Assembly (NCBI RefSeq): GCF_014268935.2
Contig: NZ_JABWRJ020000002.1
Coordinates: 481,001 to 545,000, forward strand
DNA: 64,000 nt
Direction of reading: 5' to 3'
From: Pseudomonas peradeniyensis
GTDB taxonomy: Bacteria; Pseudomonadota; Gammaproteobacteria; Pseudomonadales; Pseudomonadaceae
In this document: one piece after another, positions 16,673 through 26,768 of the stretch
Layout of the letters: every line of letters starts with the position of its first letter
How positions within the stretch are numbered: position 1 is the stretch's first letter
Notes under the pieces: model-generated
What the model saw: the letters and a program-made list of their open reading frames with translations, nothing else
Told to the model about the DNA's origin: nothing
Databases searched by the model: none
Translations under genes and position numbers: made by a program

Positions 16673-16702
16673 TTGACCCAGCAAAGGGTTCAGTCTTATA
16701 CT
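16673..16702 (+). promoter_or_regulatory. Sigma-70-like promoter for tRNA-fMet
   Basis: TTGACC at 16673-16678 and TATACT at 16697-16702 are separated by 18 bases. They end 16 bases before the mature tRNA-fMet 5' end. The match to -35/-10 consensus is good, and the position fits a tRNA promoter driving the metY-rimP-nusA-infB unit. Confidence 0.65.
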
Positions 16703-16718
16703 TTCGCCCCAGCTTTGT

Positions 16719-16795
<77 letters not shown>

Positions 16796-16803
16796 GCTTC
16801 AGC

Positions 16804-16828
16804 AGAGCCCCTTTTCAGGGGCTTTTTG
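16804..16828 (+). terminator. Terminator after tRNA-fMet
   Basis: The stem AGCCCC/GGGGCT with loop TTTTCA is followed by TTTTT. It begins nine bases after the tRNA-fMet CCA end. It is the first of three hairpins before rimP and probably lets part of the transcript read through. Confidence 0.75.
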
Positions 16829-16846
16829 CTAGCCGAACAGTTTTCG

Positions 16847-16897
16847 GCGCCGTTGTCCAACGGCGCTTTCAGGGATGGGCGCTTCGCCCATTTTTTA
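16847..16897 (+). terminator. Tandem hairpins before rimP
   Basis: GCGCCGTT/AACGGCGC forms a perfect 8-bp stem at 16847-16866. ATGGGCG/CGCCCAT with a three-base loop at 16875-16891 is followed directly by a run of six T (about 16892-16897), a strong intrinsic-terminator pattern only 29 bases before the rimP start. Confidence 0.65.
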
Positions 16898-16925
16898 TTT
16901 GCACAGCATGCACGAGGGGGTTCAG

Positions 16926-17384
16926 GTGTCGAGCAAGCTAGAACAGTTGCAGGCCTTGTTGGCCCCGGTGGTCGAGGGCCTGGGCTACCAATGCTGGGGG
17001 ATCGAATACGTCTCCCAAGGCAAGCATTCGGTACTGCGTATCTACATCGACAAGGAAGACGGGATCCTGGTGGACGACTGCGAAGCCGTCAGCCGTCAGG
17101 CAAGCGCCATTCTCGATGTGGAAGATCCGATCAGCTCTGAATATACCCTCGAGGTGTCCTCTCCAGGCATGGACCGCCCGCTGTTCACCTTAGAACAGTT
17201 TGCTGCGCATGCCGGCGAGCAGGTGAAGATCAAGCTGCGTACGCCCTTCGAGGGCCGTCGTAACTTCCAGGGCCTTCTCCGCGGTGTGGAGGAGCAGGAT
17301 GTGGTGGTGCAGGTAGACCAGCACGAGTTCCTGTTGCCGATCGACTCGATCGACAAGGCCAATATTATTCCCAGTTTTGACTGA
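16926..17384 (+). CDS. rimP: Ribosome maturation factor RimP
   Basis: RimP assists 30S subunit assembly. The 152-residue product starts at GTG 16926 ([15 protein letters not shown] follows), set by GAGGGGG at 16914-16920; an upstream in-frame extension does not resemble the family. The N-terminal domain has the Y-W-G-I-E-Y segment and [14 protein letters not shown] near residues 76-89, the strongest RimP signature. The C-terminal SH3-like domain ends in [14 protein letters not shown]. nusA follows 59 bases later in the conserved operon. Confidence 0.96.
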   Translation: MSSKLEQLQALLAPVVEGLGYQCWGIEYVSQGKHSVLRIYIDKEDGILVDDCEAVSRQASAILDVEDPISSEYTLEVSSPGMDRPLFTLEQFAAHAGEQVKIKLRTPFEGRRNFQGLLRGVEEQDVVVQVDQHEFLLPIDSIDKANIIPSFD

Positions 17385-17443
17385 GACGTGCCGGGCCCGG
17401 TGAAAGATCCGGGGCCAATGGCTTGCGCAAGGCGAGGCGTACG

Positions 17444-18925
17444 ATGAGCAAAGAAGTACTGCTGGTTGTTGAATCGGTATCCAACGAAAAGGGTGTACCG
17501 CCCGGCGTCATTTTCGAAGCGCTGGAAGTGGCCCTGGCTACTGCAACCAAAAAGCGTTTTGAAGACGAAGTCGACCTGCGTGTGGAAATCAACCGCCACA
17601 CCGGTAGCTACGAGACCTTCCGTCGCTGGACGGTCGTCGAAGAAGCGGATCTGGATGATCCGGCAATCGAGGTCTGGCCAGCAAAGATTCAGGAAAGTCA
17701 TCCTGAAGCCAAAGTTGGCGACGTGATCGAAGAGAAGATCGAGTCGATCGAATTCGGTCGCATTGCTGCGCAAACCGCCAAGCAAGTCATCGTGCAGAAG
17801 GTTCGCGAAGCTGAGCGCGCCCAGGTGGTCGATGCTTACCGCGAGCGCGTGGGCGAGATCATCTCCGGTACCGTCAAAAAAGTTACCCGCGACAACGTCA
17901 TCGTCGACCTGGGCAACAACGCCGAAGCGCTGCTGGCCCGCGAAGACATCATTCCCCGTGAGACCTTCCGTGTCGGCGTGCGCCTGCGTGCGCTGCTCAA
18001 GGAAATCCGCACCGAGAACCGCGGCCCTCAGCTGATCCTGTCGCGCACCGCGCCGCAGATGCTGATCGAGCTGTTCCGCATCGAAGTGCCGGAAATCGCC
18101 GAAGGCCTCATCGAAGTCATGGCCGCCTCCCGTGATCCGGGGTCGCGCGCCAAGATCGCCGTCCGCTCCAAGGACAAGCGCATCGACCCGCAAGGCGCCT
18201 GTATCGGCATGCGTGGTTCGCGCGTCCAGGCCGTATCCGGCGAGCTGGGTGGTGAGCGTGTGGATATCGTCCTGTGGGACGAGAACCCGGCGCAGTTCGT
18301 CATCAACGCCATGTCGCCGGCAGAAGTTGCCGCGATCATCGTTGATGAAGATGCCCATGCAATGGACATCGCCGTGGCCGAGGACAACCTGGCACAGGCC
18401 ATCGGACGTGGCGGCCAGAACGTCCGCCTGGCCAGCCAGCTGACTGCCTGGACCCTGAACGTGATGACCGAGAAGGACATCCAGGCCAAGCAACAGGCTG
18501 AGACCGGCGACATCCTGCGCAACTTCATCGAGGAACTGGAAGTCGACGAGGAGCTGGCACAAGTGCTGGTCGACGAAGGCTTCACCAGCCTCGAAGAAAT
18601 TGCCTACGTACCGTTGGAAGAAATGCTCAACATCGATGGCTTTGACGAGGACATCGTCAATGAGCTCCGCGCTCGAGCCAAGGACCGTTTGTTGACCAAG
18701 GCCATCGCTACCGAAGAAAAACTGGCAGACGCCCATCCGGCTGAAGACCTGCTCTCCCTCGAGGGCATGGACAAGGACCTGGCGGCGGAACTGGCGGTGC
18801 GCGGCGTGGTTAACCGCGAAGACCTGGCCGAGCAGTCGATTGACGACCTGCTCGACATCGACGGCATCGACGAAGAGCGTGCCGGCAAGTTGATCATGGC
18901 CGCCCGAGCCCACTGGTTCGAGTAA
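17444..18925 (+). CDS. nusA: Transcription termination/antitermination factor NusA
   Basis: NusA binds RNA polymerase and nascent RNA, controlling pausing, termination and antitermination. The 493-residue protein has the N-terminal polymerase-binding domain, an S1 domain near 135-200 ([16 protein letters not shown]), two KH domains to about 345, and two C-terminal acidic helix-hairpin-helix repeats typical of gammaproteobacterial NusA (about 365-490). ATG 17444 ([17 protein letters not shown]) is the family start; a longer in-frame reading from 17423 is unlikely. infB begins 27 bases downstream. Confidence 0.97.
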   Translation: MSKEVLLVVESVSNEKGVPPGVIFEALEVALATATKKRFEDEVDLRVEINRHTGSYETFRRWTVVEEADLDDPAIEVWPAKIQESHPEAKVGDVIEEKIESIEFGRIAAQTAKQVIVQKVREAERAQVVDAYRERVGEIISGTVKKVTRDNVIVDLGNNAEALLAREDIIPRETFRVGVRLRALLKEIRTENRGPQLILSRTAPQMLIELFRIEVPEIAEGLIEVMAASRDPGSRAKIAVRSKDKRIDPQGACIGMRGSRVQAVSGELGGERVDIVLWDENPAQFVINAMSPAEVAAIIVDEDAHAMDIAVAEDNLAQAIGRGGQNVRLASQLTAWTLNVMTEKDIQAKQQAETGDILRNFIEELEVDEELAQVLVDEGFTSLEEIAYVPLEEMLNIDGFDEDIVNELRARAKDRLLTKAIATEEKLADAHPAEDLLSLEGMDKDLAAELAVRGVVNREDLAEQSIDDLLDIDGIDEERAGKLIMAARAHWFE

Positions 18926-18952
18926 TTAGGCGCGGCCTGAGGAGAGAAGTGC

Positions 18953-21493
18953 ATGACGCAAGTCACGGTGAAAGAACTGGCCCAAGAGGTCGAGGCACCG
19001 GTAGAGCGCCTGCTGCAGCAGATGCGTGAGGCAGGTCTGCCGCACACCGACGCCGGTCAGGTAGTGACCGACAATGAGAAGCAGACCCTGCTGACTCATT
19101 TGAAGAGCAGCCACAAGAGCAAGGCGGAAGAGCCGCGCAAGATCACCTTGCAGCGCAAGACCACCAGCACTCTGCGTGTCGCCGGTAGCAAGAGCATCAG
19201 CGTAGAAGTACGCAAGAAGAAAGTATTCGTGCAGCGCAGCCCGGAAGAGATCCAGGCTGAGCAGAAGCGTGAGCAGGAAGAACGCCGCGCCGCTGAAAAT
19301 GCCGCCCGCGAAAAGGTTGAAGCCGAAGTTCGCCAGCGCAACGAGGAGCAGGCACGCCGTCAGGCTGCCGAGGCCCCGGCCGCCGCGCCAGCGCCGAAGG
19401 CCGAGCCTGCCCCGGTTGCTGCCCCGGTAGTGGCCAACGCGCCGGTGTCCGAAGACGCCGCCGCCCGTGCCGCCGAGCGCAAGAAAGACGAGACCCGTCG
19501 CAACGAAAGCCGTACCCGTGATGACGATCGTCGCGGTGGTGGCCCGGCTGCGGCCGGTCGTGGCGAAGCGCCGCGCATGTCGGTCAAGGTCAAGGTCAAG
19601 GAGAAGGAAAAGGCTCCGACTCCGCGCGCTGCACCTCGCACCACCGACGAAGAAAGCGATGGCTTCCGTCGTGGCCGCGGTGGCAAGGGCAAGGGCAAGA
19701 AGCGCAATGCGCACGGCTTCCAGAGCCCGACCGGTCCGGTCATTCGTGACGTGACCATCGGCGAGACCATCACTGTCTCGGAACTGGCGCAACAGATGTC
19801 GGTCAAGGCCGCTGAAGTCGTCAAGTTCATGTTCAAGCTGGGCACCCCGGTCACCATCAACCAGGTGCTTGACCAGGAAACCGCTCAGCTGGTTGCCGAA
19901 GAGCTGGGTCACAAGGTCACCCTGGTCAGCGACACTGCCCTGGAAGACTCCCTGGCCGAATCGCTGAAGTTCGAAGGCGAGACCACCTCGCGTGCTCCGG
20001 TCGTGACCGTCATGGGTCACGTCGACCACGGCAAGACCTCGCTGCTCGACTACATCCGTCGTGCCAAGGTGGCCGCTGGCGAAGCCGGTGGTATTACCCA
20101 GCACATCGGTGCCTACCACGTCGAAACCGACCGTGGCATGGTCACCTTCCTCGACACCCCGGGCCACGCTGCGTTTACCCAGATGCGTGCCCGTGGTGCC
20201 AAGGCGACCGACATCGTCATCCTGGTGGTGGCGGCGGACGACGGCGTGATGCCGCAGACCCGCGAAGCCGTTCAGCACGCGAAAGCGGCTGGCGTTCCGC
20301 TGGTTGTTGCCGTGAACAAGATCGACAAGCCGGGTGCCGACCTCGATCGCATCCGTAACGAGCTGTCGGTCGAAGGCGTGACCTCCGAGGACTGGGGTGG
20401 TGACACGCCGTTCGTCAAGGTTTCGGCGAAGATGGGTACCGGCGTCGACGAACTGCTCGAAGCTGTCCTGCTGCAGGCCGAGATCCTCGAACTCAAGGCC
20501 ACTCCGACCGCTCCTGGTCGTGGTGTCGTGGTCGAATCGCGCCTGGACAAGGGCCGCGGCCCGGTCGCTACCATCCTCGTTCAGGACGGTACGCTGCGTC
20601 AGGGCGACATGGTCCTGGTCGGCTCCAACTATGGCCGCGTGCGCGCCATGCTCGACGAGAACGGCAAGCCTGTGAAGGAAGCCGGCCCGTCGATCCCGGT
20701 CGAGATCCTTGGCCTGGACGGTACGCCGGACGCTGGCGAAGAGATGTCGGTGGTTGCTGACGAGAAGAAAGCGCGTGAAGTTGCGCTGTTCCGTCAAGGC
20801 AAGTTCCGTGAGGTCAAGCTGGCCCGTGCTCACGCCGGCAAGCTGGAAAACATCTTCGAGACCATGGGTCAGGAAGAGAAGAAGACCCTCAACATCGTCC
20901 TCAAGACCGATGTGCGTGGTTCCCTCGAAGCGCTGCAGGGTTCGCTCGGCAGCCTGGGCAACGACGAAGTTCAGGTCCGCGTCATTGGTGGCGGCGTCGG
21001 TGGTATCACCGAGAGCGACGCCAACCTGGCACTGGCCTCGAACGCGGTGCTGTTCGGCTTCAACGTGCGTGCCGATGCCGGCGCGCGCAAGATCGTCGAG
21101 CAGGAAGGTCTGGATATGCGTTACTACAACGTGATCTACGACATCATCGAAGACGTCAAGAAGGCCCTGACCGGCATGCTCGGCAGCGATGTTCGCGAGA
21201 ACATCCTGGGTGTGGCCGAAGTGCGTGACGTGTTCCGTTCGCCGAAGTTCGGCGCCATCGCTGGCTGTATGGTCATCGAAGGTACCGTGTACCGCAACCG
21301 TCCGATCCGCGTACTGCGCGATGACGTGGTGATCTTCGAAGGCGAGCTGGAATCGCTGCGTCGCTTCAAGGACGATGCCTCCGAAGTGCGTAACGGCATG
21401 GAGTGTGGTATTGGCGTCAAGAGCTACAACGACGTCAAGGTCGGCGACAAGATCGAAGTCTTCGAGAAAGTCCAGGTGGCTCGTACCCTGTAA
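18953..21493 (+). CDS. infB: Translation initiation factor IF-2
   Basis: IF-2 is the GTPase that delivers initiator tRNA to the 30S subunit and promotes subunit joining. The 846-residue protein has an N-terminal IF2_N fold, a long charged Ala/Glu/Lys/Arg-rich linker (about 90-250), and a second IF2_N domain near 265-320. The GTPase contains GHVDHGKT at about 355-362, DTPGH and NKID. Domains II-IV follow, including the C-terminal fMet-tRNA binding barrel. Its co-location with tRNA-fMet and nusA is the standard metY-nusA-infB arrangement. Confidence 0.98.
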   Translation: MTQVTVKELAQEVEAPVERLLQQMREAGLPHTDAGQVVTDNEKQTLLTHLKSSHKSKAEEPRKITLQRKTTSTLRVAGSKSISVEVRKKKVFVQRSPEEIQAEQKREQEERRAAENAAREKVEAEVRQRNEEQARRQAAEAPAAAPAPKAEPAPVAAPVVANAPVSEDAAARAAERKKDETRRNESRTRDDDRRGGGPAAAGRGEAPRMSVKVKVKEKEKAPTPRAAPRTTDEESDGFRRGRGGKGKGKKRNAHGFQSPTGPVIRDVTIGETITVSELAQQMSVKAAEVVKFMFKLGTPVTINQVLDQETAQLVAEELGHKVTLVSDTALEDSLAESLKFEGETTSRAPVVTVMGHVDHGKTSLLDYIRRAKVAAGEAGGITQHIGAYHVETDRGMVTFLDTPGHAAFTQMRARGAKATDIVILVVAADDGVMPQTREAVQHAKAAGVPLVVAVNKIDKPGADLDRIRNELSVEGVTSEDWGGDTPFVKVSAKMGTGVDELLEAVLLQAEILELKATPTAPGRGVVVESRLDKGRGPVATILVQDGTLRQGDMVLVGSNYGRVRAMLDENGKPVKEAGPSIPVEILGLDGTPDAGEEMSVVADEKKAREVALFRQGKFREVKLARAHAGKLENIFETMGQEEKKTLNIVLKTDVRGSLEALQGSLGSLGNDEVQVRVIGGGVGGITESDANLALASNAVLFGFNVRADAGARKIVEQEGLDMRYYNVIYDIIEDVKKALTGMLGSDVRENILGVAEVRDVFRSPKFGAIAGCMVIEGTVYRNRPIRVLRDDVVIFEGELESLRRFKDDASEVRNGMECGIGVKSYNDVKVGDKIEVFEKVQVARTL

Positions 21494-21550
21494 GGGGCGA
21501 GCATGGCGCAGGCCCCGTCGCAAGGCGGCTGGCGGCGCCTCACAAGGTAG

Positions 21551-21583
21551 CGCCCGGTCAGGCTTCAGCCTGACCGGGCGTTT
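21551..21583 (+). terminator. Perfect 13-bp hairpin between infB and rbfA
   Basis: CGCCCGGTCAGGC at 21551-21563 pairs perfectly with 21568-21580 around a TTCA loop. Only three T residues follow. Inside an operon this looks like a weak terminator or an mRNA-processing hairpin rather than a full stop. Confidence 0.55.
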
Positions 21584-21609
21584 GCCGCTTTACGTTACAG
21601 GTAGCAAGA

Positions 21610-22008
21610 ATGGCAAAAGAATACAGCCGTACCCAACGTATCGGTGATCAGATGCAGCGTGAGCTGGCAGAGCTGATCCGCCGTGAAGTCAAAGACCCGC
21701 GCGTCGGTCTGGTGACCATCACCGCCGTCGACGTCAGCCGTGACCTGGGCCATGCCAAGGTGTTCATCACCGTGATGGGCCAGGACGGCACCGACGCCGT
21801 GCCGCAGACTCTCAAGGCGCTGACCAGTGCCGCGAGCTTCCTGCGTCTGCACCTGGGTCGCGTGATGCAACTGCGCAGCGTGCCGCAACTGCATTTCCAC
21901 TTCGATGAAAGCGTCAGCCGTGGTGTTCACCTGTCGGCGCTGATCGAACGTGCGGTGGCCGAAGACCGCCTGCACAAGGATGCCGACGAGCTGGACGCCA
22001 AGGAGTAA
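21610..22008 (+). CDS. rbfA: 30S ribosome-binding factor RbfA
   Basis: RbfA is the cold-shock assembly factor that binds the immature 30S subunit near the 16S rRNA 5' helix. The 132-residue single KH-like domain has the signature segments [14 protein letters not shown] near the N-terminus and [12 protein letters not shown] near residues 95-106. The tail is acidic. It lies between infB and truB as in most proteobacteria; truB starts 3 bases after the stop. Confidence 0.97.
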   Translation: MAKEYSRTQRIGDQMQRELAELIRREVKDPRVGLVTITAVDVSRDLGHAKVFITVMGQDGTDAVPQTLKALTSAASFLRLHLGRVMQLRSVPQLHFHFDESVSRGVHLSALIERAVAEDRLHKDADELDAKE

Positions 22009-22011
22009 GCG

Positions 22012-22929
22012 GTGGCCCAGGTCAAACGTATCCGCCGCAACGTCAGCGGCATCATCCTGCTCGACAAGCCGCTGGGGTTCACCTCCAACGCCGCGCTGCA
22101 GAAGGTCCGCTGGTTGCTCAATGCGGAAAAGGCCGGCCACACAGGCAGCCTCGACCCGCTGGCCACCGGCGTGCTGCCGCTGTGCTTCGGCGAGGCGACC
22201 AAGTTCTCGCAGTACCTGCTCGATTCTGACAAGGGCTACGAGACGGTCATGCAGATGGGGCAGACCACCAGCACCGCGGACGCCGAAGGCGAAGTCCTGC
22301 AGACCCGCGAAGTGACCGTTGGTCGCGCCGACATCGAGGCCGTGATCCCGCGTTTCAAGGGTGAAATCCTTCAGGTACCGCCGATGTACTCGGCCCTCAA
22401 GCGCGATGGTCAGCCACTGTACAAGCTGGCACGTGCAGGAGAGGTAGTGGAGCGCGAGGCGCGTTCTGTTACTATTGGCCGCTTGGAGTTGCTCGAGTGC
22501 GAAGGCACCCGTGCGCGCCTGTCGGTTGGATGCAGCAAAGGCACCTATATCCGCACCCTGGTGGAGGATATCGGTGAGGCGCTGGGCTGTGGTGCCTACG
22601 TCGCCGAACTGCGCCGCACCCAGGCGGGCCCCTTCGAGCTGGCACAGACCGTGACGCTCGAGGAACTCGAGCAGGCCCACGCCGAAGGCGGCAACGAAGC
22701 GCTCGATCGCTTCCTCATGCCTTCGGACAGCGGGTTGCAGGACTGGCCGCTGGTGCAGTTGTCCGAGCACAGTGCGTTCTACTGGCTGCATGGCCAGGCG
22801 GTACGCGCGCCGGACGCGCCGCAGTTCGGCATGGTCCGGGTACAGGATCACAATGGTCGCTTCATCGGTATCGGTGAAGTGAGCGAAGACGGGCGCATCG
22901 CGCCGCGTCGACTGATTCGGTCGGAATGA
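22012..22929 (+). CDS. truB: tRNA pseudouridine-55 synthase TruB
   Basis: TruB isomerises U55 in the T-loop of nearly all tRNAs. The 305-residue protein has the catalytic Asp48 in [12 protein letters not shown], the [10 protein letters not shown] motif near 17-26, the [15 protein letters not shown] segment, and a C-terminal PUA-like domain. The GTG start at 22012 has AGGAG at 22001-22005. It is closely spaced with rbfA and precedes rpsO. Confidence 0.97.
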   Translation: MAQVKRIRRNVSGIILLDKPLGFTSNAALQKVRWLLNAEKAGHTGSLDPLATGVLPLCFGEATKFSQYLLDSDKGYETVMQMGQTTSTADAEGEVLQTREVTVGRADIEAVIPRFKGEILQVPPMYSALKRDGQPLYKLARAGEVVEREARSVTIGRLELLECEGTRARLSVGCSKGTYIRTLVEDIGEALGCGAYVAELRRTQAGPFELAQTVTLEELEQAHAEGGNEALDRFLMPSDSGLQDWPLVQLSEHSAFYWLHGQAVRAPDAPQFGMVRVQDHNGRFIGIGEVSEDGRIAPRRLIRSE

Positions 22930-23078
22930 CCGGAACCACCGGCAGAGGCTTCGGCTGAAACCGGTGGATACGAGGGTGGCTGTTATTAGGCACGGTCACA
23001 CCTCTTCTTATTAATACGGGGACTTGTCCCTGGCCTATTGGAGACCGTTCGCGGGATCCGTTTATCAGGAGAAGCCAA

Positions 23079-23348
23079 ATGGCCCTCAGCGTCGAAGAAA
23101 AAGCTCAGATCGTTGCCGATTACCAGCAAGCCGCCGGCGATACCGGTAGCCCGGAAGTGCAGGTTGCTCTGCTGACCGCCAACATCAACAAGCTGCAAGG
23201 CCACTTCAAGGCCAACGAAAAAGACCACCACTCCCGTCGTGGTCTGATCCGTATGGTCAACCAGCGTCGTAAGCTGCTGGACTACCTGAAGGGCAAAGAC
23301 ACCACCCGTTACAGCGCCCTGATCGGTCGCCTGGGTCTGCGTCGCTAA
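23079..23348 (+). CDS. rpsO: 30S ribosomal protein S15
   Basis: S15 is the primary binding protein of the central domain of 16S rRNA. The 89-residue product is collinear with the family over its whole length, with the conserved [13 protein letters not shown] and [20 protein letters not shown] segments. AGGAGA at 23068-23073 is the ribosome site. Downstream, a long hairpin separates it from pnp, as in the E. coli rpsO-pnp operon. Confidence 0.98.
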   Translation: MALSVEEKAQIVADYQQAAGDTGSPEVQVALLTANINKLQGHFKANEKDHHSRRGLIRMVNQRRKLLDYLKGKDTTRYSALIGRLGLRR

Positions 23349-23373
23349 TAGCGGCCTGGCCAGTGGTGTTGCA

Positions 23374-23429
23374 TGGCGTGTCGCATGCATCGGCAGGGTT
23401 GCCCGGCAACCCTGGCGTTGGACACGCCA
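23374..23429 (+). other. Extended hairpin in the rpsO-pnp intercistronic region
   Basis: An outer stem (TGGCGTGTC at 23374-23382 with GACACGCCA at 23421-23429) encloses a nested stem (CAGGGTTGCC with GGCAACCCTG, 23394-23414). No T run follows, so it is not an intrinsic terminator. In E. coli a comparable structure in the pnp leader is cut by RNase III and allows PNPase autoregulation. An equivalent role here is an inference from position and structure. Nothing else is seen in this 248-base spacer. Confidence 0.6.
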
Positions 23430-23596
23430 CGCGATCTGCGAGGTTGGCAGCCTGGTCCGTCGTGCGGTTCATCCGCCCGGCGCCAGGCTCCCAGCCTCGT
23501 GTTGTATCTGGACGGTCAATGGGGCCGATTCCCCGTTCTGCCCAAGAATTCGCAAGAACCAGTTCCCCCAAGAGCCACTGAAGAAGGTAGGAAACC

Positions 23597-25702
23597 GTGA
23601 ACCCGGTAATCAAGAAATTCCAGTTCGGTCAATCGACCGTAACCCTCGAAACGGGCCGCATTGCCCGTCAGGCCACCGGCGCCGTGCTGGTCACCGTCGA
23701 CAACGATGTCACCGTGCTGGTGACCGTGGTCGGTGCCAAGCAGGCTGATCCGGGCAAGGGCTTCTTCCCGCTGTCCGTGCACTACCAGGAAAAGACCTAC
23801 GCCGCCGGCAAGATCCCTGGTGGTTTCTTCAAGCGTGAAGGCCGTCCTTCCGAGAAGGAAACCCTGACCTCGCGCCTGATCGACCGTCCGATCCGCCCGC
23901 TGTTCCCTGAAGGCTTCATGAACGAAGTCCAGGTCGTCTGCACCGTGGTTTCCACCAGCAAGAAGACCGATCCGGACATCGCCGCGATGATCGGTACCTC
24001 GGCTGCCCTGGCCATCTCCGGCATTCCGTTCGAAGGCCCGATCGGCGCCGCCCGCGTTGCCTTCCACGAAAGCACCGGCTACCTGCTGAACCCGACCTAC
24101 GAGCAACTGGCTGCCTCGAGCCTGGACATGGTCGTTGCCGGTACCTCCGACGCCGTACTGATGGTCGAATCGGAAGCCCAGGAGCTGACCGAAGACCAGA
24201 TGCTGGGCGCCGTGCTGTTCGCCCACGACGAATTCCAGGCCGTGATCAAAGCGGTCAAAGAGCTGGCTGCCGAAGCTGCCAAGCCGACCTGGGACTGGAA
24301 ACCTGCCGTTGCCAACACCGAGCTGTTCAACGCCATCCGCGCTGAATTCGGCGAAGCTGTTTCCCAGGGCTACACCATCACCGTCAAGGCCGACCGCTAT
24401 GCCCGCCTGGGCGAGCTGCGCGACCAGGCGATCGCCAAGTTCTCCGGTGAAGAAGGCCAGCCTTCGGCCGGCGAAGTCAAAGACATCTTCGGCGAGATCG
24501 AATACCGCACCGTTCGCGAGAACATCGTCAACGGCAAGCCGCGTATCGACGGTCGCGACACCAAGACCGTGCGTCCGCTGAACATCGAAGTCGGCGTCCT
24601 GCCGAAGACCCACGGTTCGGCGCTGTTCACCCGCGGCGAAACCCAGGCCCTGGTCGTTGCGACCCTGGGTACTGCCCGTGACGCCCAGCTGCTGGACACC
24701 CTCGAAGGCGAGAAGAAAGACCCCTTCATGCTGCACTACAACTTCCCGCCGTTCTCGGTGGGCGAGTGTGGCCGCATGGGCGGTGCCGGTCGTCGCGAAA
24801 TCGGCCACGGCCGTCTGGCCCGTCGTTCGGTCCAGGCCATGCTGCCGGCCGCCGACGTGTTCCCGTACACCATCCGCGTGGTGTCGGAAATCACCGAGTC
24901 CAACGGTTCCAGCTCCATGGCTTCGGTCTGCGGCGCCTCGCTGGCCCTGATGGACGCCGGCGTGCCGATGAAAGCCCCGGTTGCCGGTATTGCCATGGGC
25001 CTGGTCAAGGAAGGTGACAAGTTCGCCGTCCTGACCGACATCCTGGGTGACGAAGACCACCTGGGCGACATGGACTTCAAGGTAGCCGGTACCGCCAAGG
25101 GCGTCACCGCGCTGCAGATGGACATCAAGATCAACGGCATCACCGAAGAGATCATGGAAATCGCCCTGGGCCAGGCCCTGGAAGCGCGCCTGAACATCCT
25201 CGGCCAGATGAACCAGATCATTGGCGAGTCGCGTACCGAGCTGTCGGCCAACGCCCCGACCATGATCGCGATGAAGATCGACACCGACAAGATCCGTGAC
25301 GTCATCGGCAAGGGCGGCGCCACCATCCGCGCCATCTGCGAAGAGACCAAGGCTTCGATCGACATCGAAGACGACGGCTCGATCAAGATCTTCGGCGAGA
25401 CCAAGGAAGCCGCGGACGCTGCCAAGCAGCGCATCCTGGGCATCACCGCCGAGGCCGAGATCGGCAAGATCTACGTCGGCAAGGTCGAGCGCATCGTCGA
25501 CTTCGGCGCCTTCGTCAACATCCTGCCTGGCAAGGATGGCCTGGTGCACATCTCCATGCTGAGCGATGCTCGCGTCGAGAAAGTCACCGACGTGCTGAAG
25601 GAAGGTCAGGAAGTCGAAGTACTGGTACTGGACGTGGACAACCGCGGCCGTATCAAGCTGTCGATCAAGGACGTTGCCGCTGCCAAGGCATCGGGCGTCT
25701 AA
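23597..25702 (+). CDS. pnp: Polyribonucleotide nucleotidyltransferase (PNPase)
   Basis: PNPase is a 3'-5' phosphorolytic exoribonuclease and degradosome component. The 701-residue protein has two RNase PH domains (about 10-225 and 310-540) joined by an all-helical linker. A KH domain follows with [10 protein letters not shown] near 570-580, then a C-terminal S1 domain ([14 protein letters not shown], about 620-690). The start is GTG 23597 after GTAGGAAACC. A clean terminator follows. Confidence 0.98.
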   Translation: MNPVIKKFQFGQSTVTLETGRIARQATGAVLVTVDNDVTVLVTVVGAKQADPGKGFFPLSVHYQEKTYAAGKIPGGFFKREGRPSEKETLTSRLIDRPIRPLFPEGFMNEVQVVCTVVSTSKKTDPDIAAMIGTSAALAISGIPFEGPIGAARVAFHESTGYLLNPTYEQLAASSLDMVVAGTSDAVLMVESEAQELTEDQMLGAVLFAHDEFQAVIKAVKELAAEAAKPTWDWKPAVANTELFNAIRAEFGEAVSQGYTITVKADRYARLGELRDQAIAKFSGEEGQPSAGEVKDIFGEIEYRTVRENIVNGKPRIDGRDTKTVRPLNIEVGVLPKTHGSALFTRGETQALVVATLGTARDAQLLDTLEGEKKDPFMLHYNFPPFSVGECGRMGGAGRREIGHGRLARRSVQAMLPAADVFPYTIRVVSEITESNGSSSMASVCGASLALMDAGVPMKAPVAGIAMGLVKEGDKFAVLTDILGDEDHLGDMDFKVAGTAKGVTALQMDIKINGITEEIMEIALGQALEARLNILGQMNQIIGESRTELSANAPTMIAMKIDTDKIRDVIGKGGATIRAICEETKASIDIEDDGSIKIFGETKEAADAAKQRILGITAEAEIGKIYVGKVERIVDFGAFVNILPGKDGLVHISMLSDARVEKVTDVLKEGQEVEVLVLDVDNRGRIKLSIKDVAAAKASGV

Positions 25703-25719
25703 GCCTTCACAGGCTGAAA

Positions 25720-25746
25720 GAAAGGACCCTTCGGGGTCCTTTTTTT
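25720..25746 (+). terminator. Intrinsic terminator of the nusA-pnp unit
   Basis: AAAGGACCC/GGGTCCTTT around a TTCG tetraloop is followed by a run of T. It lies 18 bases after the pnp stop and closes the translation/RNA-decay operon. Confidence 0.9.
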
Positions 25747-25961
25747 ATGCCTGTGGTTTTGTCTTGTGGACTTGCATCTTGCATGCAGGATTTTGCCCGG
25801 GCTTGCAAAATGCACGACCAGCAATGCTGTATGTGTTTATTAAATAATTGATTTATAAGATAAAAATTAAAATCAGAAAGCTGGCACACGCCCTGCAACA
25901 TCACTCCTACCTGACGCCAGGAACCACGGCGCAGACCTTTCGAAAAACAGGAGTGACCCAC

Positions 25962-26312
25962 ATGAAGAAGTTCGCCATTGCTGCCGCTACTGCCACCGCT
26001 CTGACCCTGACCATGGCTAACGCGGCGTTCGCTGCCCAGTCCACCCAGGCCCCGATGACGCTGGCGGCCGGTGAGGTGACCAAAGCCAAGGAAGCTACTT
26101 CCGACACCTGGATCACCACCAAGGTGAAGGCTGACCTGATGACCGAGAAAGGCGTGCCAGGCAGCGACATCAAGGTCGAAACCAACAAAGGCGTAGTGTC
26201 CCTGTCCTCGGACGTGGCCATTACCGATGCGCAGAAGGACATGGCAGTCGCCATCGCCAAGAAGATCAAGGGCGTGCAGGCCGTCTCGGCTGATGGCCTG
26301 AAGTCCGAATAA
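25962..26312 (+). CDS. Secreted BON-domain (OsmY-like) protein
   Basis: This is a 116-residue exported protein. Residues 1-23 form a classical signal peptide (MKKFAIAAATATALTLTMA, then NAAFA-A cleavage). The rest is a short linker and a single BON domain (about 48-116; SDTWITTKVKADL and the GVVSLSSDV core). BON domains are found in envelope stress proteins such as OsmY and are thought to bind phospholipid membranes. OsmY has two BON domains; this has one. CAGGAGTGA provides the ribosome site. The preceding 214 bases after the pnp terminator are AT-rich and hold no other gene. The exact role is unknown. Confidence 0.85.
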   Translation: MKKFAIAAATATALTLTMANAAFAAQSTQAPMTLAAGEVTKAKEATSDTWITTKVKADLMTEKGVPGSDIKVETNKGVVSLSSDVAITDAQKDMAVAIAKKIKGVQAVSADGLKSE

Positions 26313-26352
26313 GGAATGTCCCGTCGGCCAAAAGGACTTGGCCACCCCTTCA

Positions 26353-26386
26353 AGCAAAAGCCCCGGCAATCGCCGGGGCTTTTGCT
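26353..26386. terminator. Bidirectional terminator between BON and ABM genes
   Basis: A perfect 15-bp stem (AGCAAAAGCCCCGGC with its complement, four-base loop) has A and T runs on both sides. It lies between two convergent genes and would stop transcription from both. Confidence 0.85.
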
Positions 26387-26405
26387 TACGCTCCTACACA
26401 GGGCG

Positions 26406-26708
26406 CTATAGCGCTGGATTACGTGCGATGACATCACTCTCGTAGCACACCTGCTCCACGATCAACGGTTCCACCAGCGGCCGGCTGTCCCGGAAATGTG
26501 CGGTCTGGGTATGGGCCTCATATGCAGCGTCATCCTGGTAGATCTCGTACAGGTAGATCACATTCGCTTCCTCCCTGTCCTGTGCCACATCGAATACCAG
26601 GCAGCCCGGCTCGGTGGCCACTGAAGCGGCGGCATTGGCCTTGATCGCCGCCAGGAATGCCTCGGCGGTACCGGGTTTCACGCGCGTCTTGATAAACAGG
26701 CAGTACAC
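26406..26708 (-). CDS. ABM-fold putative quinol monooxygenase
   Basis: This is a 100-residue ferredoxin-like ABM (antibiotic biosynthesis monooxygenase/YgiN-type) protein, recognisable from the CLFIKTRVKPGTAEAFLAAI opening, EPGCLVFDVAQDREE and the IYLYEIYQDDAAYEAH segment. Such dimeric proteins oxidise quinols or act as small-molecule monooxygenases without a cofactor; the substrate here is unknown. It diverges from a VOC-family gene across 60 bases that hold a TTGTATACAA palindrome, suggesting common control by one regulator. Confidence 0.85.
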   Translation of the reverse strand: MYCLFIKTRVKPGTAEAFLAAIKANAAASVATEPGCLVFDVAQDREEANVIYLYEIYQDDAAYEAHTQTAHFRDSRPLVEPLIVEQVCYESDVIARNPAL

Positions 26709-26742
26709 AGGAAGCTCCTTTTGTTTTAAATTCAGATTTGAA

Positions 26743-26752
26743 TTGTATACAA
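26743..26752. promoter_or_regulatory. Palindromic operator candidate between ABM and VOC genes
   Basis: TTGTATACAA is a perfect 10-base palindrome in an AT-rich 60-base divergent promoter region of an otherwise GC-rich genome. The pattern resembles operators of FadR-subfamily GntR regulators. An imperfect AATTCA/TGAATT repeat overlaps it on the left. No regulator gene is adjacent. Confidence 0.45.
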
Positions 26753-26768
26753 AATAGGAGCCTCGCTC

